The translations under genes were made by a program, and so were the position numbers. A DNA stretch of 22,637 nt, from positions 1 through 22,637 of the forward strand of contig DATANR010000492.1 in NCBI GenBank assembly GCA_036266155.1, in the 5' to 3' direction. Each line of letters opens with the position of its first letter. Positions within the stretch are counted from its first letter, which is position 1. Under the pieces are notes generated by a model. The model ran no database searches. It was not told the DNA's origin and saw nothing but the letters and a program-made list of their open reading frames with translations. Shown one piece after another: positions 15,279-22,637 of the stretch. The stretch is from SIAJ01 sp036266155. Its GTDB lineage: Bacteria > Planctomycetota > Planctomycetia > Gemmatales > Gemmataceae.

Positions 15279-16699
15279 AGCGAAAACCTACTCGCCTCGA
15301 TCCGCTCAGCATCCTGGTCCTTTGGCTAAGTGCTGTCGACGCCATCACCTTGCGTCAGCTAATGAGCGGCGTCATCTGCTTTGGGGAAACCGGTGGCGGA
15401 AAGTCCACGACTTTTGGGGCACAGGCGCGATCCGGACTGCTGCGTACGAACGCGGGGTTCATCGTCTTTACTTCCAAAATGGGAGACACAGAGGACTGGA
15501 TTCAAGCCTGTCGGCGGGAGGGACGCGAGAAGGATGTCCGCGTGTTTGGTCCGGGTCATCCGCATCGGTTTGACGCCTTTCAATACCTATGGGAGGCCAA
15601 GGGAACACGCGGCAGCACGTTGACTGACAACGTTCTCGCCGCGTGGGACGGCTTGCTCGAGGCCCGCAATGGCGGAAAGAGTGTCCAAGGGTCCGACCCG
15701 TTCTGGCATCTGTCCGTGCATGATTTGGCTTCAGCGTCAATTACGCTTCTCGGAACGGCAGGCGAAAACATTTCGATGGGCGCGATTCAGCGAATGATCT
15801 CATCCGCCCCGGAAAGCCCTGACCAAGTGCGGTCTCCCGAGTGGCAAAAGGAATCGTACGTCAACGCGCTCATTGACCGGTCGACGAGCCGAAAGAATCT
15901 GACGCCGTCCCAGACGACTGACTTGGCGGCTGCGATCGAGTACTGGCTGAATCAGTTTCCGCGATTGGATCCGAAAACGCGATCCGGGGTGGTATGCACG
16001 TTTTCCAGTATGTCGAACGCGTTTTGCAGGGGGCTACTGGCCGAGTTGTTCTCGGCGGGCGGCGAGCAACTAACGCCGGAGGACTCCTTCGACGGTCGGA
16101 TCATCATCATTGACATGCCGGTGAAGGAATTCTTGGATGTCGGATTGTTCGCTTCGGTGCTGTGGAAATTAGTCTGGATGCGGGCGGCGGAGCGCCGCGA
16201 TCGAAATCGCTTTCCGAAGCCGGTGGTGTTGTGGATTGACGAGGCGCACAATCTGGTCACGCGATATGACGCTCTGTTCCAGGCGACTGCCCGGAGCGCG
16301 GACATCGTGTCGGTGTACCTGACGCAGAACAAGGACAGTCTGCGCGAGCGGTTAGGCGGTACGACCGGCGAGGCAGCGATTGAGGCTTTGCTCGCGAATT
16401 TGGCGACGAAGGTGTTTTTGAGTAATGCACACGCCGCGACCAATGCCTGGGCCGCCACTCTGTGCGGCGAAACCTGGGCGACGCGGTCCAACGTCACCGC
16501 TTCGCTTGGCGGTGAGGGCAATACGTCCTCCAGCACCGTGGAAATGAAGAGGCACCTGATCGAGCCGATCGAATTCATGCGACTCAAGAAACGCGGCGCT
16601 GATGGGATCGCGGAAGGGATCGTATTCAGGAGCGGCGAACCATTTAGAGCGTCTGGTATGAACCATTTGAAGGTGGCCTTCCAAGCCATCGACGAGTGA
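15275..16699 (+). CDS. TraG/VirD4-like P-loop ATPase (coupling-protein type)
   Basis: A 474-residue ATPase of the HerA/FtsK-like superfamily, close to type IV coupling proteins. Walker A GETGGGKS is at residues 37-44 and Walker B with VVLWIDEAHN at 317-326. A TraM-recognition-like segment (SVYLTQNKDSLRERLGG) starts near 346, followed by the usual C-terminal arginine-containing region. Classical coupling proteins start with two membrane helices; here only about 35 residues precede Walker A, with one mildly hydrophobic stretch (LSILVLWLSAVDAITL). It may be soluble or rely on the membrane protein encoded next. Start is GTG with GAGG upstream, overlapping the LysR-like stop. No relaxase or pilus genes accompany it, so ordinary conjugation is not shown. 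Confidence 0.88.
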   Translation: MKRKPTRLDPLSILVLWLSAVDAITLRQLMSGVICFGETGGGKSTTFGAQARSGLLRTNAGFIVFTSKMGDTEDWIQACRREGREKDVRVFGPGHPHRFDAFQYLWEAKGTRGSTLTDNVLAAWDGLLEARNGGKSVQGSDPFWHLSVHDLASASITLLGTAGENISMGAIQRMISSAPESPDQVRSPEWQKESYVNALIDRSTSRKNLTPSQTTDLAAAIEYWLNQFPRLDPKTRSGVVCTFSSMSNAFCRGLLAELFSAGGEQLTPEDSFDGRIIIIDMPVKEFLDVGLFASVLWKLVWMRAAERRDRNRFPKPVVLWIDEAHNLVTRYDALFQATARSADIVSVYLTQNKDSLRERLGGTTGEAAIEALLANLATKVFLSNAHAATNAWAATLCGETWATRSNVTASLGGEGNTSSSTVEMKRHLIEPIEFMRLKKRGADGIAEGIVFRSGEPFRASGMNHLKVAFQAIDE

Positions 16700-16718
16700 A
16701 TCCTAAACGGAGCAAGCA

Positions 16719-17648
16719 ATGTCGTCCCCGTTCACGACCGAGTTGAATCAAACGTGCGAGAGCGCGTTGCTCAAGACGGCGGCATTTATGCCGGCACAGT
16801 GGAAGCAGGTTTTCGCCGCCCTGAAAATGCTCTTCGACGAAGCACTATGTTGGTTCACAGTCGCAACGGAAATGTGCTGTCGACGTCGATTCGGCCTCCG
16901 GGCACTGTCACTGTTCCAGGTGATCCAGTTAGTCATGTTCGGGCTGATGTTCGCGATTGGTTTGGGAGGGTTGCATTTTGATCCGCTCTATTCGGCCTTC
17001 AACCTGCTAGCGGCTGGTCTCGCCGTGTACCACTTTTACGAGGCTCGGAAATGGGAACGAGGGACCGGGGCCTGGCGGCATACCTATGCAGAAGGCGACC
17101 CGCATCCAGAGTTCTGGAGCCGGCTGGTTGCGGTGGCCGAGAAGGTTGGGCTGGATGCGGACAAGTGTCTCACGACCGAGAAAATTGTCCGCTTTTATGA
17201 GCCGGCCCTAGTCGCGGTCGTCGGCCTTTTGCTCATGCCGGTGAGTTGGCTTCTCGGAATGTACCTTACCGTTTCGTCGGTCGCGTTGTTGCTCAAAGCA
17301 CAGATCCGCAGTCAACGACGCGTTGATGCTCTGCGTGATCGAAATGACGCAATGCTGACCGGACAGATTCTGTCCGGGATGCGGAACCGACTGGAAGAGA
17401 ACGACGTAGTGAAGCCGTTCATCGCGAGAGTGGCCATCCCAAGAATCGGCGCCGCTTGCGTAACGGCCCCGGAGCCATCGCCGCTGCCGGCGACCGCTAG
17501 TCATTCGCGTCGGAAGGTCCGAGTGAGGTGCCGGAAATGCGAATCGGTCCTGTCGATCACACGCGGCGATACCGTGCAAGTCCGCGACTGTCCGAAGTGC
17601 GGGAGAAAGTTCCGCATTGCCCCGAGCGCGGCATCGGCCGCGGTGTAG
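16719..17648 (+). CDS. Membrane protein with C-terminal zinc ribbon
   Basis: A 309-residue protein. Two hydrophobic blocks, about residues 68-106 (VIQLVMFGLMFAIGLGG and onward) and 163-193 (LVAVVGLLLMPVSWLLGMYL), suggest two to four membrane helices. The C-terminal region from about 266 holds a zinc ribbon with Cys271-x2-Cys274 and Cys291-x2-Cys294 (VRCRKC, then RDCPKCGRKFRI), of the MJ0042 / prepilin-like finger type common in planctomycete proteins. GGAG precedes the ATG by 6 bases and 19 bp separate it from the ATPase stop. It may anchor the ATPase, which lacks obvious transmembrane helices. The precise function is unknown. Confidence 0.83.
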   Translation: MSSPFTTELNQTCESALLKTAAFMPAQWKQVFAALKMLFDEALCWFTVATEMCCRRRFGLRALSLFQVIQLVMFGLMFAIGLGGLHFDPLYSAFNLLAAGLAVYHFYEARKWERGTGAWRHTYAEGDPHPEFWSRLVAVAEKVGLDADKCLTTEKIVRFYEPALVAVVGLLLMPVSWLLGMYLTVSSVALLLKAQIRSQRRVDALRDRNDAMLTGQILSGMRNRLEENDVVKPFIARVAIPRIGAACVTAPEPSPLPATASHSRRKVRVRCRKCESVLSITRGDTVQVRDCPKCGRKFRIAPSAASAAV

Positions 17649-17685
17649 TGGCCCCGAACTGATTTTCCCTGACCCAAGGTGACAA

Positions 17686-18018
17686 ATGCCGAATGAACCG
17701 GCACCGGATCTCCGCGCGCTTGCTGACAAGTTTCGCGCGTCTCTTTCCGAACAGGAACGACGGGCGATGGCTGCCCAGGTCCGGAGTATCAGCGACGAAA
17801 AATACGCCGGCCAGCCACCGCCCGCCGTAGGAGTTCCGAAGGAAGGTCCAAGTGGGATCGCAGAAAGGTATAGAGCGCTCTCCCAAAACGAGAGCGGCAA
17901 GGGGTCCCCGCCTGGAGAAGTCATCCGTGCAACGCCAAGCAGTTCCGCCGAGCTCGGGGAACTGAAAGCACCCGAATCGCCCGTTCAGAAACTCCAAAAA
18001 GGAGGACGAGAGAGATGA
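17686..18018 (+). CDS. Small hydrophilic protein, 110 residues
   Basis: I do not recognise it. The N-terminal 45 residues look helical and charged (LRALADKFRASLSEQERRAM); the rest is rich in P, S, E and G and probably disordered. There is no membrane segment or cysteine. AAGG precedes the ATG at 17686. The gene follows the zinc-ribbon membrane gene by 37 bp, and its TGA overlaps the next ATG (ATGA at 18015-18018). Packing in the operon is the main support for it being real. Confidence 0.65.
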   Translation: MPNEPAPDLRALADKFRASLSEQERRAMAAQVRSISDEKYAGQPPPAVGVPKEGPSGIAERYRALSQNESGKGSPPGEVIRATPSSSAELGELKAPESPVQKLQKGGRER

Positions 18019-18365
18019 GTTACGTCGTGAATCGCCCGTCCGAACCCCGATTCGCCCCAAGGAGAATGACGATGAGAGCGAAATGGTTGATTACTGCGAT
18101 GGTATGTGGAGGTCTCGCGGTCGGATTCTGCCTGCTGGCTAACGCGATGCAGTTCGACTACTTCGGCAAAAACGGATCCGGCGGCAAGCTGGTCCAAGAC
18201 GTCTTCGGCAAGGAATGGATGCACTACGAGATCGCTCAGCGTGTGCGGGCCGTGTTTGACGTGTTCCTTCTCGGGGCGGTCGGCTGTGTCGTCGCCAGTC
18301 TGTTGGTAAAGGACGAGAAGGTTCTCGCGTTGGAGCGACGCCTCGCTGCGAGGGGCAGCCGTTGA
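18015..18365 (+). CDS. Small membrane protein, 116 residues
   Basis: Two hydrophobic segments are visible: WLITAMVCGGLAVGFCLLAN near the N-terminus and VFDVFLLGAVGCVVASLLV near residue 85, so two membrane helices are likely. A basic C-terminal tail (ALERRLAARGSR) is probably cytoplasmic. The ATG at 18015 has AGGAGG upstream and overlaps the previous stop. An ATG at 18072 also has an excellent site (AAGGAG), giving a 97-residue form beginning MRAKWLITAMV that lacks the polar leader. It is the last gene of the LysR/ATPase operon. No family is recognised. Confidence 0.7.
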   Translation: MSYVVNRPSEPRFAPRRMTMRAKWLITAMVCGGLAVGFCLLANAMQFDYFGKNGSGGKLVQDVFGKEWMHYEIAQRVRAVFDVFLLGAVGCVVASLLVKDEKVLALERRLAARGSR

Positions 18366-18487
18366 TGTCTGCCCGATCTGGTCGGTCGGGACCGGCTCCG
18401 ACCGGAGCATTGAGTTCCGACCGGCCCTGGCGAAGTCGACGTAACGTCATTCCGTTTGCGCAGAATAACGTCCTTTATCTATCACAT

Positions 18488-18552
18488 GTGTGTGAATGTT
18501 AATTATTGACATAAGTGTTAGAGTGTGTGAATATCGGAGTAGATAACACACT
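18488..18552 (+). promoter_or_regulatory. Promoter and operator region of the toxin-antitoxin pair
   Basis: TTGACA at 18506-18511 lies upstream of the antitoxin; the -10 is weak (GAATAT at 17 bp). GTGTGTGAAT is repeated at 18488-18497 and 18523-18532, and AGTGTGT (18522-18528) is inverted as ACACACT (18546-18552). Repeats around a promoter fit autoregulation by an antitoxin/toxin complex. Confidence 0.45.
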
Positions 18553-18566
18553 TGATGAGGATATGT

Positions 18567-18809
18567 ATGGCTGAACTTAGGATTCGAGACCTCGACGGCT
18601 GGATTGTCGAAACGTTTCGCGCTTTAGCCAAGCGGAAAGGGCACAGCATGGAAGCAGAAATAAAAGACGTGCTACGTTCCCAGGCGATGGGACCTCGCGA
18701 AGCGTTGGCGAGGGAACTGCTCGGCATGAACGATGAATTGAAAACGAAGTACGGACTCTTGCCCGATTCGACGGATCTGATCCGCAAGGATCGTGAGTCA
18801 CGCGGATGA
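18567..18809 (+). CDS. FitA/VapB-type antitoxin
   Basis: An 80-residue protein. The start MAELRIRDLDGWIVETFRAL, followed by AKRKGHSMEAEIKDVLRSQA, matches the ribbon-helix-helix pattern of FitA-like antitoxins: a short beta strand then two helices with EAE. The C-terminal half should bind the toxin. I chose ATG 18567, with GAGG 6 bases upstream, over ATG 18555 and TTG 18552. Its stop overlaps the toxin start (ATGA at 18806-18809), typical of such pairs. It probably represses its own promoter through the repeats upstream. Confidence 0.85.
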   Translation: MAELRIRDLDGWIVETFRALAKRKGHSMEAEIKDVLRSQAMGPREALARELLGMNDELKTKYGLLPDSTDLIRKDRESRG

Positions 18810-19240
18810 TAGTTGTCGATGCAAGTGTCATTGTAAAGTGCTATGTCCCGGAAGATGGCAGCGAGAAGGCGATCAAATTGATTTCCGGACTCGACAAACT
18901 GGTTGCTCCGGAACTGATCCAGGTCGAGGTCGCGGCCGCCTTCTGCGGGAAGACGCGCGACGGCGAGGTCAAGATGCATCCGGACGACGCTGCGGCTTGC
19001 TGCGACAAGTGGCGAAAGCACATGGAAGCTGAGGTGATTGCGACTGTGCCGAACGAAAAGCTGCTCGCCGTGGCTGAACGCTTGGCATTGAACCTCAAGC
19101 ATCCGCTCCAGGACTGTATTTACCTGGCATTGGCGAAGATCGAAAAGACAGTTCTCGTAACGGCCGACACGAAGTTCATCACGAAGGCGGGGAAGCTACA
19201 TCCCGAACTGCGGTCGCTGTACGAATTTCCTGGCTTGTGA
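18806..19240 (+). CDS. VapC/FitB-type PIN-domain toxin ribonuclease
   Basis: A 144-residue PIN domain. Acidic residues expected to bind Mg are present: Asp5 in IVVDASVIV, Glu41 in ELIQVEVA, Asp103 in PLQDCIYLALA and Asp121 in VTADTKF. The length is normal, so it is probably an active RNase that cleaves tRNA or rRNA, held inactive by the upstream antitoxin. The ATGA overlap with the antitoxin couples translation. Cysteines Cys12, Cys47 and a pair near 64 are not a family hallmark. Such pairs often stabilise mobile elements, consistent with the recombinase nearby. Confidence 0.92.
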   Translation: MIVVDASVIVKCYVPEDGSEKAIKLISGLDKLVAPELIQVEVAAAFCGKTRDGEVKMHPDDAAACCDKWRKHMEAEVIATVPNEKLLAVAERLALNLKHPLQDCIYLALAKIEKTVLVTADTKFITKAGKLHPELRSLYEFPGL

Positions 19241-19536
19241 ATGGAGTTGCAACAACGCCACTAACCGCAAAAGACCTGCGAGGAAAACAGCTAGGGACTT
19301 TTGGAAGCCGACCAGTCATGAAGCTCACGGTTCAGGAGCGAGATCGGTTCAGACTTTTCTTCGAGTGCCTGTCACCCGAGGCCGTTCGATTGTTCCTCAA
19401 CCTCGTTGACGAGCCCGAGCCCGCTGCTTGTAAGCCCGGCTGTAAGGAAGCTTCCGCAGTCGAATCCTCTCCTTCGAGGTCGGTCGATCTGGTTCCACTG
19501 CTCGCTGCCAATTCTCCTCTTCGCAAAGCGTCGTAA
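19237..19536 (+). CDS. Possible small protein after the toxin gene
   Basis: A 99-residue frame begins with GTG overlapping the toxin stop (GTGA at 19237-19240). A more convincing start is the ATG at 19318, giving 72 residues beginning MKLTVQERDRFRLFFECLSP, a helical, family-like stretch. The C-terminal 45 residues overlap the 3' end of the recombinase gene on the opposite strand by about 140 bp and are low-complexity. It could be a third gene of the operon or a fragment of a longer gene cut by element insertion. No family is recognised. Confidence 0.35.
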   Translation: MNGVATTPLTAKDLRGKQLGTFGSRPVMKLTVQERDRFRLFFECLSPEAVRLFLNLVDEPEPAACKPGCKEASAVESSPSRSVDLVPLLAANSPLRKAS

Positions 19537-21244
19537 GAATCGATGTGACCAGTTTCCGATGACTCGGATTGTTCAGATCCACTTTGCCCGGTAATCCGTC
19601 AACCATTGTGCTGAAGCTCGTATGTGCCGGAGTCCGTTCTTTGATGTTCACCAATTCGCCACGGTGTCTGATGAATACCGTGCGAACTTCCGGTGATCCG
19701 ATGAATTGGAACTGAACGCAAGCAATTTGCCGGCGGCCATTCCGCACGAACAAGCAAGTCATCTTCTCTACCACCCGCCGAATTGCCGAACGAAGTCGCA
19801 TCCTGGCGGCTTCCCGATCCTCGCAGGATTCCAGAGCGGTTATTAACGTGTGACAGGTTCCCCACGCTTCGCCCTGTGGATTGCTTGCTTTCAATCTGGC
19901 CTCGCTAAGCTGGTCGGCGAGGACCTTCCTCTTTGCTTGCAAACGCTTTGCGGCGTTAACGAGAACTTCCACGACCTCTCCGGGGGTGGCAAGTCTGTCC
20001 TCAATCTTCTCAAGCTGGTTTTCGATTTCGTTCAGCTGGGCGGACAGCGAAGTTACGTCATCCGCGGAACGATCGCGTCCGGGAAGAACATCAATGGGGT
20101 CGATCTCAGCCAAACAGGATAGTACCCCTTGCTCAAATTGCTTGACCGGAAACGATCGCAGCGTTGCCTGCGCAATCAACGCGAGCGAATTGACATAGCG
20201 GGCGATCCCGTATGCATTCCCTTGCCTGGTGTCGGTAAACCAGCGGTATTCCATCCGATCACCGTCTAGAGCATGAAACATAAGGCCAGCGAACAGATTG
20301 ACATCGTGCCGGCTGCGTCCGCCGGATGGCATGGCTGCCCCGTCCTTTCGCCGACTGCTGTGATTAAGTCGCTGCTTCAGACCGGCCTGCACTCGGTAGT
20401 AAAGCTTCTCGTCGATGATGACGGGGTAGTAGCCGGTGATCGGCCCTCCCTCCCGTGCCTTCGCCTTGGTTGGTTGATATTCGCCGAGGACGACTCGACC
20501 TGAAAGGATGTGTCCGAGATAGCTGTTACTCCATCGACCAGAGCGGCCGAACGGTTCATGTCTTTCTTCGATCAGTCGCCGGATGATACCGTTGATTCCG
20601 AAGCCTTCTGCACTGAGTTCAAACATCCTGCGAACCGCTGCCGCACGCTCCGGGATTGGTTCGTAGCTTTCACCTTTCCGCCGCAACCAGCCTGGACACC
20701 TGGCTGAAACGGCGGTCTTGGAAGCACGCGCCTTCGCTCGCTTGTTCTCCCATGCCGCACCGATTCGCTCCGATTTCATCTTGCTTTCGCTGTTGCCTCG
20801 CGACATCTCCATGATTCCCATAATCAGCTTGGTCATATCGACGGGCTTCTGGTACTCAACCTCGACCGGCGACAGTTGAACGACCCGGATTCCCGCACCG
20901 GTCAGCGAGAGCAGCAGACGGAGCGCCTCATCGACATCTTCACGCGACAGGCGGTCGAGCGATTCGAGAACGAGGTAGGAACCGGACTTGATGCGCCCGG
21001 ACTGCACCAGCGACAGGAAGTAACCGAGAGCAAATTTGTCGGATGAGCGATGTTTGCCTCGAAAGCTGCTAACCCCTGCATCAACGAAGCGGAGCTTGTC
21101 GTCCAGCCGCACTTTGTTGCGGGAGCACCACGCTTCCGTCGCGTGCGCCTGCCGGCGGATGCTGTCGCCCTTGCGTTGTTCCGGGCTGCTGAAGCGTTGG
21201 TAGCTGTAGGCAACGGCTGGTTCGAGTCTTTTCTTGGCGGCCAT
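19397..21244 (-). CDS. Large serine recombinase (site-specific integrase/resolvase)
   Basis: A 615-residue serine recombinase. The N-terminal catalytic domain (about 10-155) has the motif QRFSSPEQ with catalytic Ser19, and LDRLSREDVDEA carries conserved arginines. The Recombinase domain (about 175-290) includes GINGIIRRLIEE and SNSYLGHILSGRVVLGEYQP. A coiled coil (LSAQLNEIENQLEKIEDRL) lies near 420-475. The normal zinc ribbon with two CxxC motifs is replaced by a region without cysteine pairs (LFAGLMFHALDGDRMEYRW). Such enzymes insert or excise elements by attP/attB recombination. GAGG stands 8 bases before the ATG at 21244. The likely crossover site lies near one end of the gene, probably in 21245-21509, but none could be identified. 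Confidence 0.94.
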   Translation of the reverse strand: MAAKKRLEPAVAYSYQRFSSPEQRKGDSIRRQAHATEAWCSRNKVRLDDKLRFVDAGVSSFRGKHRSSDKFALGYFLSLVQSGRIKSGSYLVLESLDRLSREDVDEALRLLLSLTGAGIRVVQLSPVEVEYQKPVDMTKLIMGIMEMSRGNSESKMKSERIGAAWENKRAKARASKTAVSARCPGWLRRKGESYEPIPERAAAVRRMFELSAEGFGINGIIRRLIEERHEPFGRSGRWSNSYLGHILSGRVVLGEYQPTKAKAREGGPITGYYPVIIDEKLYYRVQAGLKQRLNHSSRRKDGAAMPSGGRSRHDVNLFAGLMFHALDGDRMEYRWFTDTRQGNAYGIARYVNSLALIAQATLRSFPVKQFEQGVLSCLAEIDPIDVLPGRDRSADDVTSLSAQLNEIENQLEKIEDRLATPGEVVEVLVNAAKRLQAKRKVLADQLSEARLKASNPQGEAWGTCHTLITALESCEDREAARMRLRSAIRRVVEKMTCLFVRNGRRQIACVQFQFIGSPEVRTVFIRHRGELVNIKERTPAHTSFSTMVDGLPGKVDLNNPSHRKLVTSILTTLCEEENWQRAVEPDRPTSKERIRLRKLPYSRAYKQRARARQRG

Positions 21245-21509
21245 CTCGCGTACCTCGCAAGGAAATCCTCACCTCTCTGTCCATTGTAATAGCTGTCTTT
21301 TGCCAATGTCCAGTTCATTATCCTAACCTGGAAGGAGAGCTCGCTTGGCTAGGTGAGAGGACGAGTCAAAAAATCATAGGTCACCGGAGCCGTTGATCGT
21401 CGCCCCAGGCGAGCGGATTTTCGTTGTCCCAAAGGTGGCCAGCTTGTCATATAGGGGCCGCCGCCGCTCGCAGATGTGTAGTGCGTCCTACTTAAGTTCC
21501 GGAAATGTA
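21245..21509. other. Intergenic region with recombinase promoter, possible attachment region
   Basis: 265 bp without a gene. On the minus strand TGGACA (21312-21307) and TACAAT (21288-21283), 18 bp apart and each 5/6 to consensus, form a plausible promoter for the recombinase, starting near 21276. Serine integrases often lie beside their attachment site, so attL or attP could be here, but no matching repeat exists elsewhere in the window. The decarboxylase ends at 21510 without a clear terminator. Confidence 0.4.
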
Positions 21510-22637
21510 TCAAACGTCAGTTTGCGCAGCTTTGAAAACTTGAGTCTGCAACTGCACTTGAGTGCGAAGGTAGTCCTCGAGCGTCTCAGCGCGGCGAATT
21601 AACTCTACGGTGCCGTCTCGTCGGAAGAGAAGTTCCTGCGGCCGGAGACGGCCGTTGTATTGAAAGCCCATTGAGTGGCCATGTGCACCTGTGTCATGAA
21701 TGAGTAGGTAATCTCCCTCCACCACCGATGGCAGGGGAATTTGTTTTGCAAACTTGTCGTTATTCTCACACAGGGAACCGACGACATCTACAAGGCCCGG
21801 AACTCCAGCTTTCGCTTCACCAGTGCGACCGACGGCGGTAATGTGGTTGTAGGCCGTCTTGTACATGCCCGGTCGCATCAGGGAAGACATGCAAGCATCG
21901 ACGCCAATATAATCGCGGTACTTGGACATGATATTCAGGACTCGGGTTACGAGGACGCCGTGAGGCCCAGTGATCAGGCGGCCGCACTCCATGAACATTG
22001 TTGGAACATACCCGTGCTGCCGTTTGAACTGTGCGAACAGTTCCGCGGTTCGCCTGGCGAAAGCCGCGAGGTCAAAGGCCTTATCCGTGGGACGATACGG
22101 GATGGAGATACCACCTCCAATATTCACAAATTCAATCTGAATACCTGTCGCTGCGCAGATCTCGGCACATAAGCGGAGCAGCATTTCGACCGTAGCAACC
22201 ATTCGCCGATACCGAGGCTCGTTGGACACAATCATCGTGTGAAGACCAAACCTCTTTGCGCCCCGCTCACGCGCCCGCAGGTATGCCACCTCAACCTGGT
22301 CTCTCCGCAGCCCGAACTTGGCCTCTTGCGGCTTACCGATGACGGCGTTGCCGATACCCAATGTGCCCGGGTTATAGCGGAAACAGATCAGTTCAGGGAT
22401 GACCTGTGGTTTATCGACAAAGCTGACGTCGTCGAGGTTGAGGATGCATCCCCCATCGGCAAGTGCCTCGACGTACTCCAGGGGCGATGTGTTATTAGAT
22501 GTAAACATGATGTCTTCGGCGCGCGCGCCGAGACCGCGCACCATCTTGAGCTCGGGGATTGAGCTGCAATCAAAGCCGAACCCAAGCTCGCGCCGCAGAA
22601 TGTCGAGGATTCGGAGAGTCGGCAGCGCCTTGACAGC
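21510..22637 (-). CDS. PLP-dependent decarboxylase, LysA/ODC fold III family (5' end beyond window)
   Basis: 375 residues are visible; the frame stays open to the right edge, so about 40-60 N-terminal residues are missing. The sequence begins AVKALPTLRILDIL: its Lys (codon at 22631-22629) is in the position of the PLP-binding lysine. Other family marks are GFDCSSIPEL, NIGGGISIP, FMECGRLITGPHG (EPGR variant), DACMSSLMRPGMY, and the catalytic-Cys segment VGSLCENNDKFA, with GAHGHSMGFQYNGRLRP at the end. The order matches diaminopimelate decarboxylase, which makes lysine from meso-diaminopimelate. Some homologues act on ornithine, arginine or siderophore precursors, so the substrate is not certain. 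The gene reads toward the recombinase. Confidence 0.92.
   Translation of the reverse strand, partial: AVKALPTLRILDILRRELGFGFDCSSIPELKMVRGLGARAEDIMFTSNNTSPLEYVEALADGGCILNLDDVSFVDKPQVIPELICFRYNPGTLGIGNAVIGKPQEAKFGLRRDQVEVAYLRARERGAKRFGLHTMIVSNEPRYRRMVATVEMLLRLCAEICAATGIQIEFVNIGGGISIPYRPTDKAFDLAAFARRTAELFAQFKRQHGYVPTMFMECGRLITGPHGVLVTRVLNIMSKYRDYIGVDACMSSLMRPGMYKTAYNHITAVGRTGEAKAGVPGLVDVVGSLCENNDKFAKQIPLPSVVEGDYLLIHDTGAHGHSMGFQYNGRLRPQELLFRRDGTVELIRRAETLEDYLRTQVQLQTQVFKAAQTDV

Noticed and set aside
1..22637. CRISPR array or cas genes, prompted by the TPR-CHAT/sigma gene set
   Set aside because: No regular direct repeats with unique spacers and no cas-like protein were seen on either strand.

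Overview
The window is GC-rich double-stranded DNA with long genes, two ECF-like sigma factors beside a giant CHAT-domain protein, several zinc-ribbon proteins and a conjugation-type ATPase. This mix suggests an accessory region of a planctomycete, perhaps of the Gemmata group. That assignment is inferred from gene content; no rRNA, tRNA or marker gene is present to confirm it.

Layout. (1) 1-4660: remains of a mobile or conjugative module. A large N6-adenine methylase/helicase gene on the minus strand breaks off just after its Walker A region, near position 140. A small gene with a good ribosome binding site lies in another frame inside its 5' part. Next come about 630 bp rich in hairpins, palindromes and short repeats, then a SprT-like zinc metalloprotease gene flanked by two related palindromic elements. 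(2) 4792-6555: a clavaminate-synthase-like Fe(II)/2-oxoglutarate oxygenase gene (minus) and an unrecognised 143-residue gene (plus), divergent from overlapping -10 boxes. (3) 6578-13739: four minus-strand genes that look like one operon. In transcription order they are a 1651-residue helical-repeat/CHAT protease with visible His/Cys dyad, an ECF-like sigma factor, an unrecognised 278-residue protein and a second ECF-like sigma factor. (4) 14322-18365: five tightly packed plus-strand genes: a LysR-like regulator, a TraG/VirD4-like ATPase without a clear membrane anchor, a membrane protein with a zinc ribbon, a small soluble protein and a small membrane protein. (5) 18567-19536: a FitA/VapC-type toxin-antitoxin pair and a possible small third gene. 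(6) 19397-21244: a large serine recombinase (minus) whose zinc ribbon has lost its cysteines. (7) 21510-22637: a diaminopimelate/ornithine-decarboxylase-type gene (minus), cut by the right edge just upstream of its PLP lysine.

How the genes may work together. The recombinase, SprT-like protein, methylase/helicase and toxin-antitoxin pair are common cargo or housekeeping of integrative elements. The most notable unit is the TPR-CHAT/sigma operon. A CHAT protease encoded with sigma factors and an unknown protein recalls the TPR-CHAT/Csx30/sigma arrangement of type III-E CRISPR systems, but I see no CRISPR array or cas gene. A protease-gated sigma switch is therefore a reasonable hypothesis. The divergent LysR/ATPase/membrane operon next to it is a second possible undescribed system.
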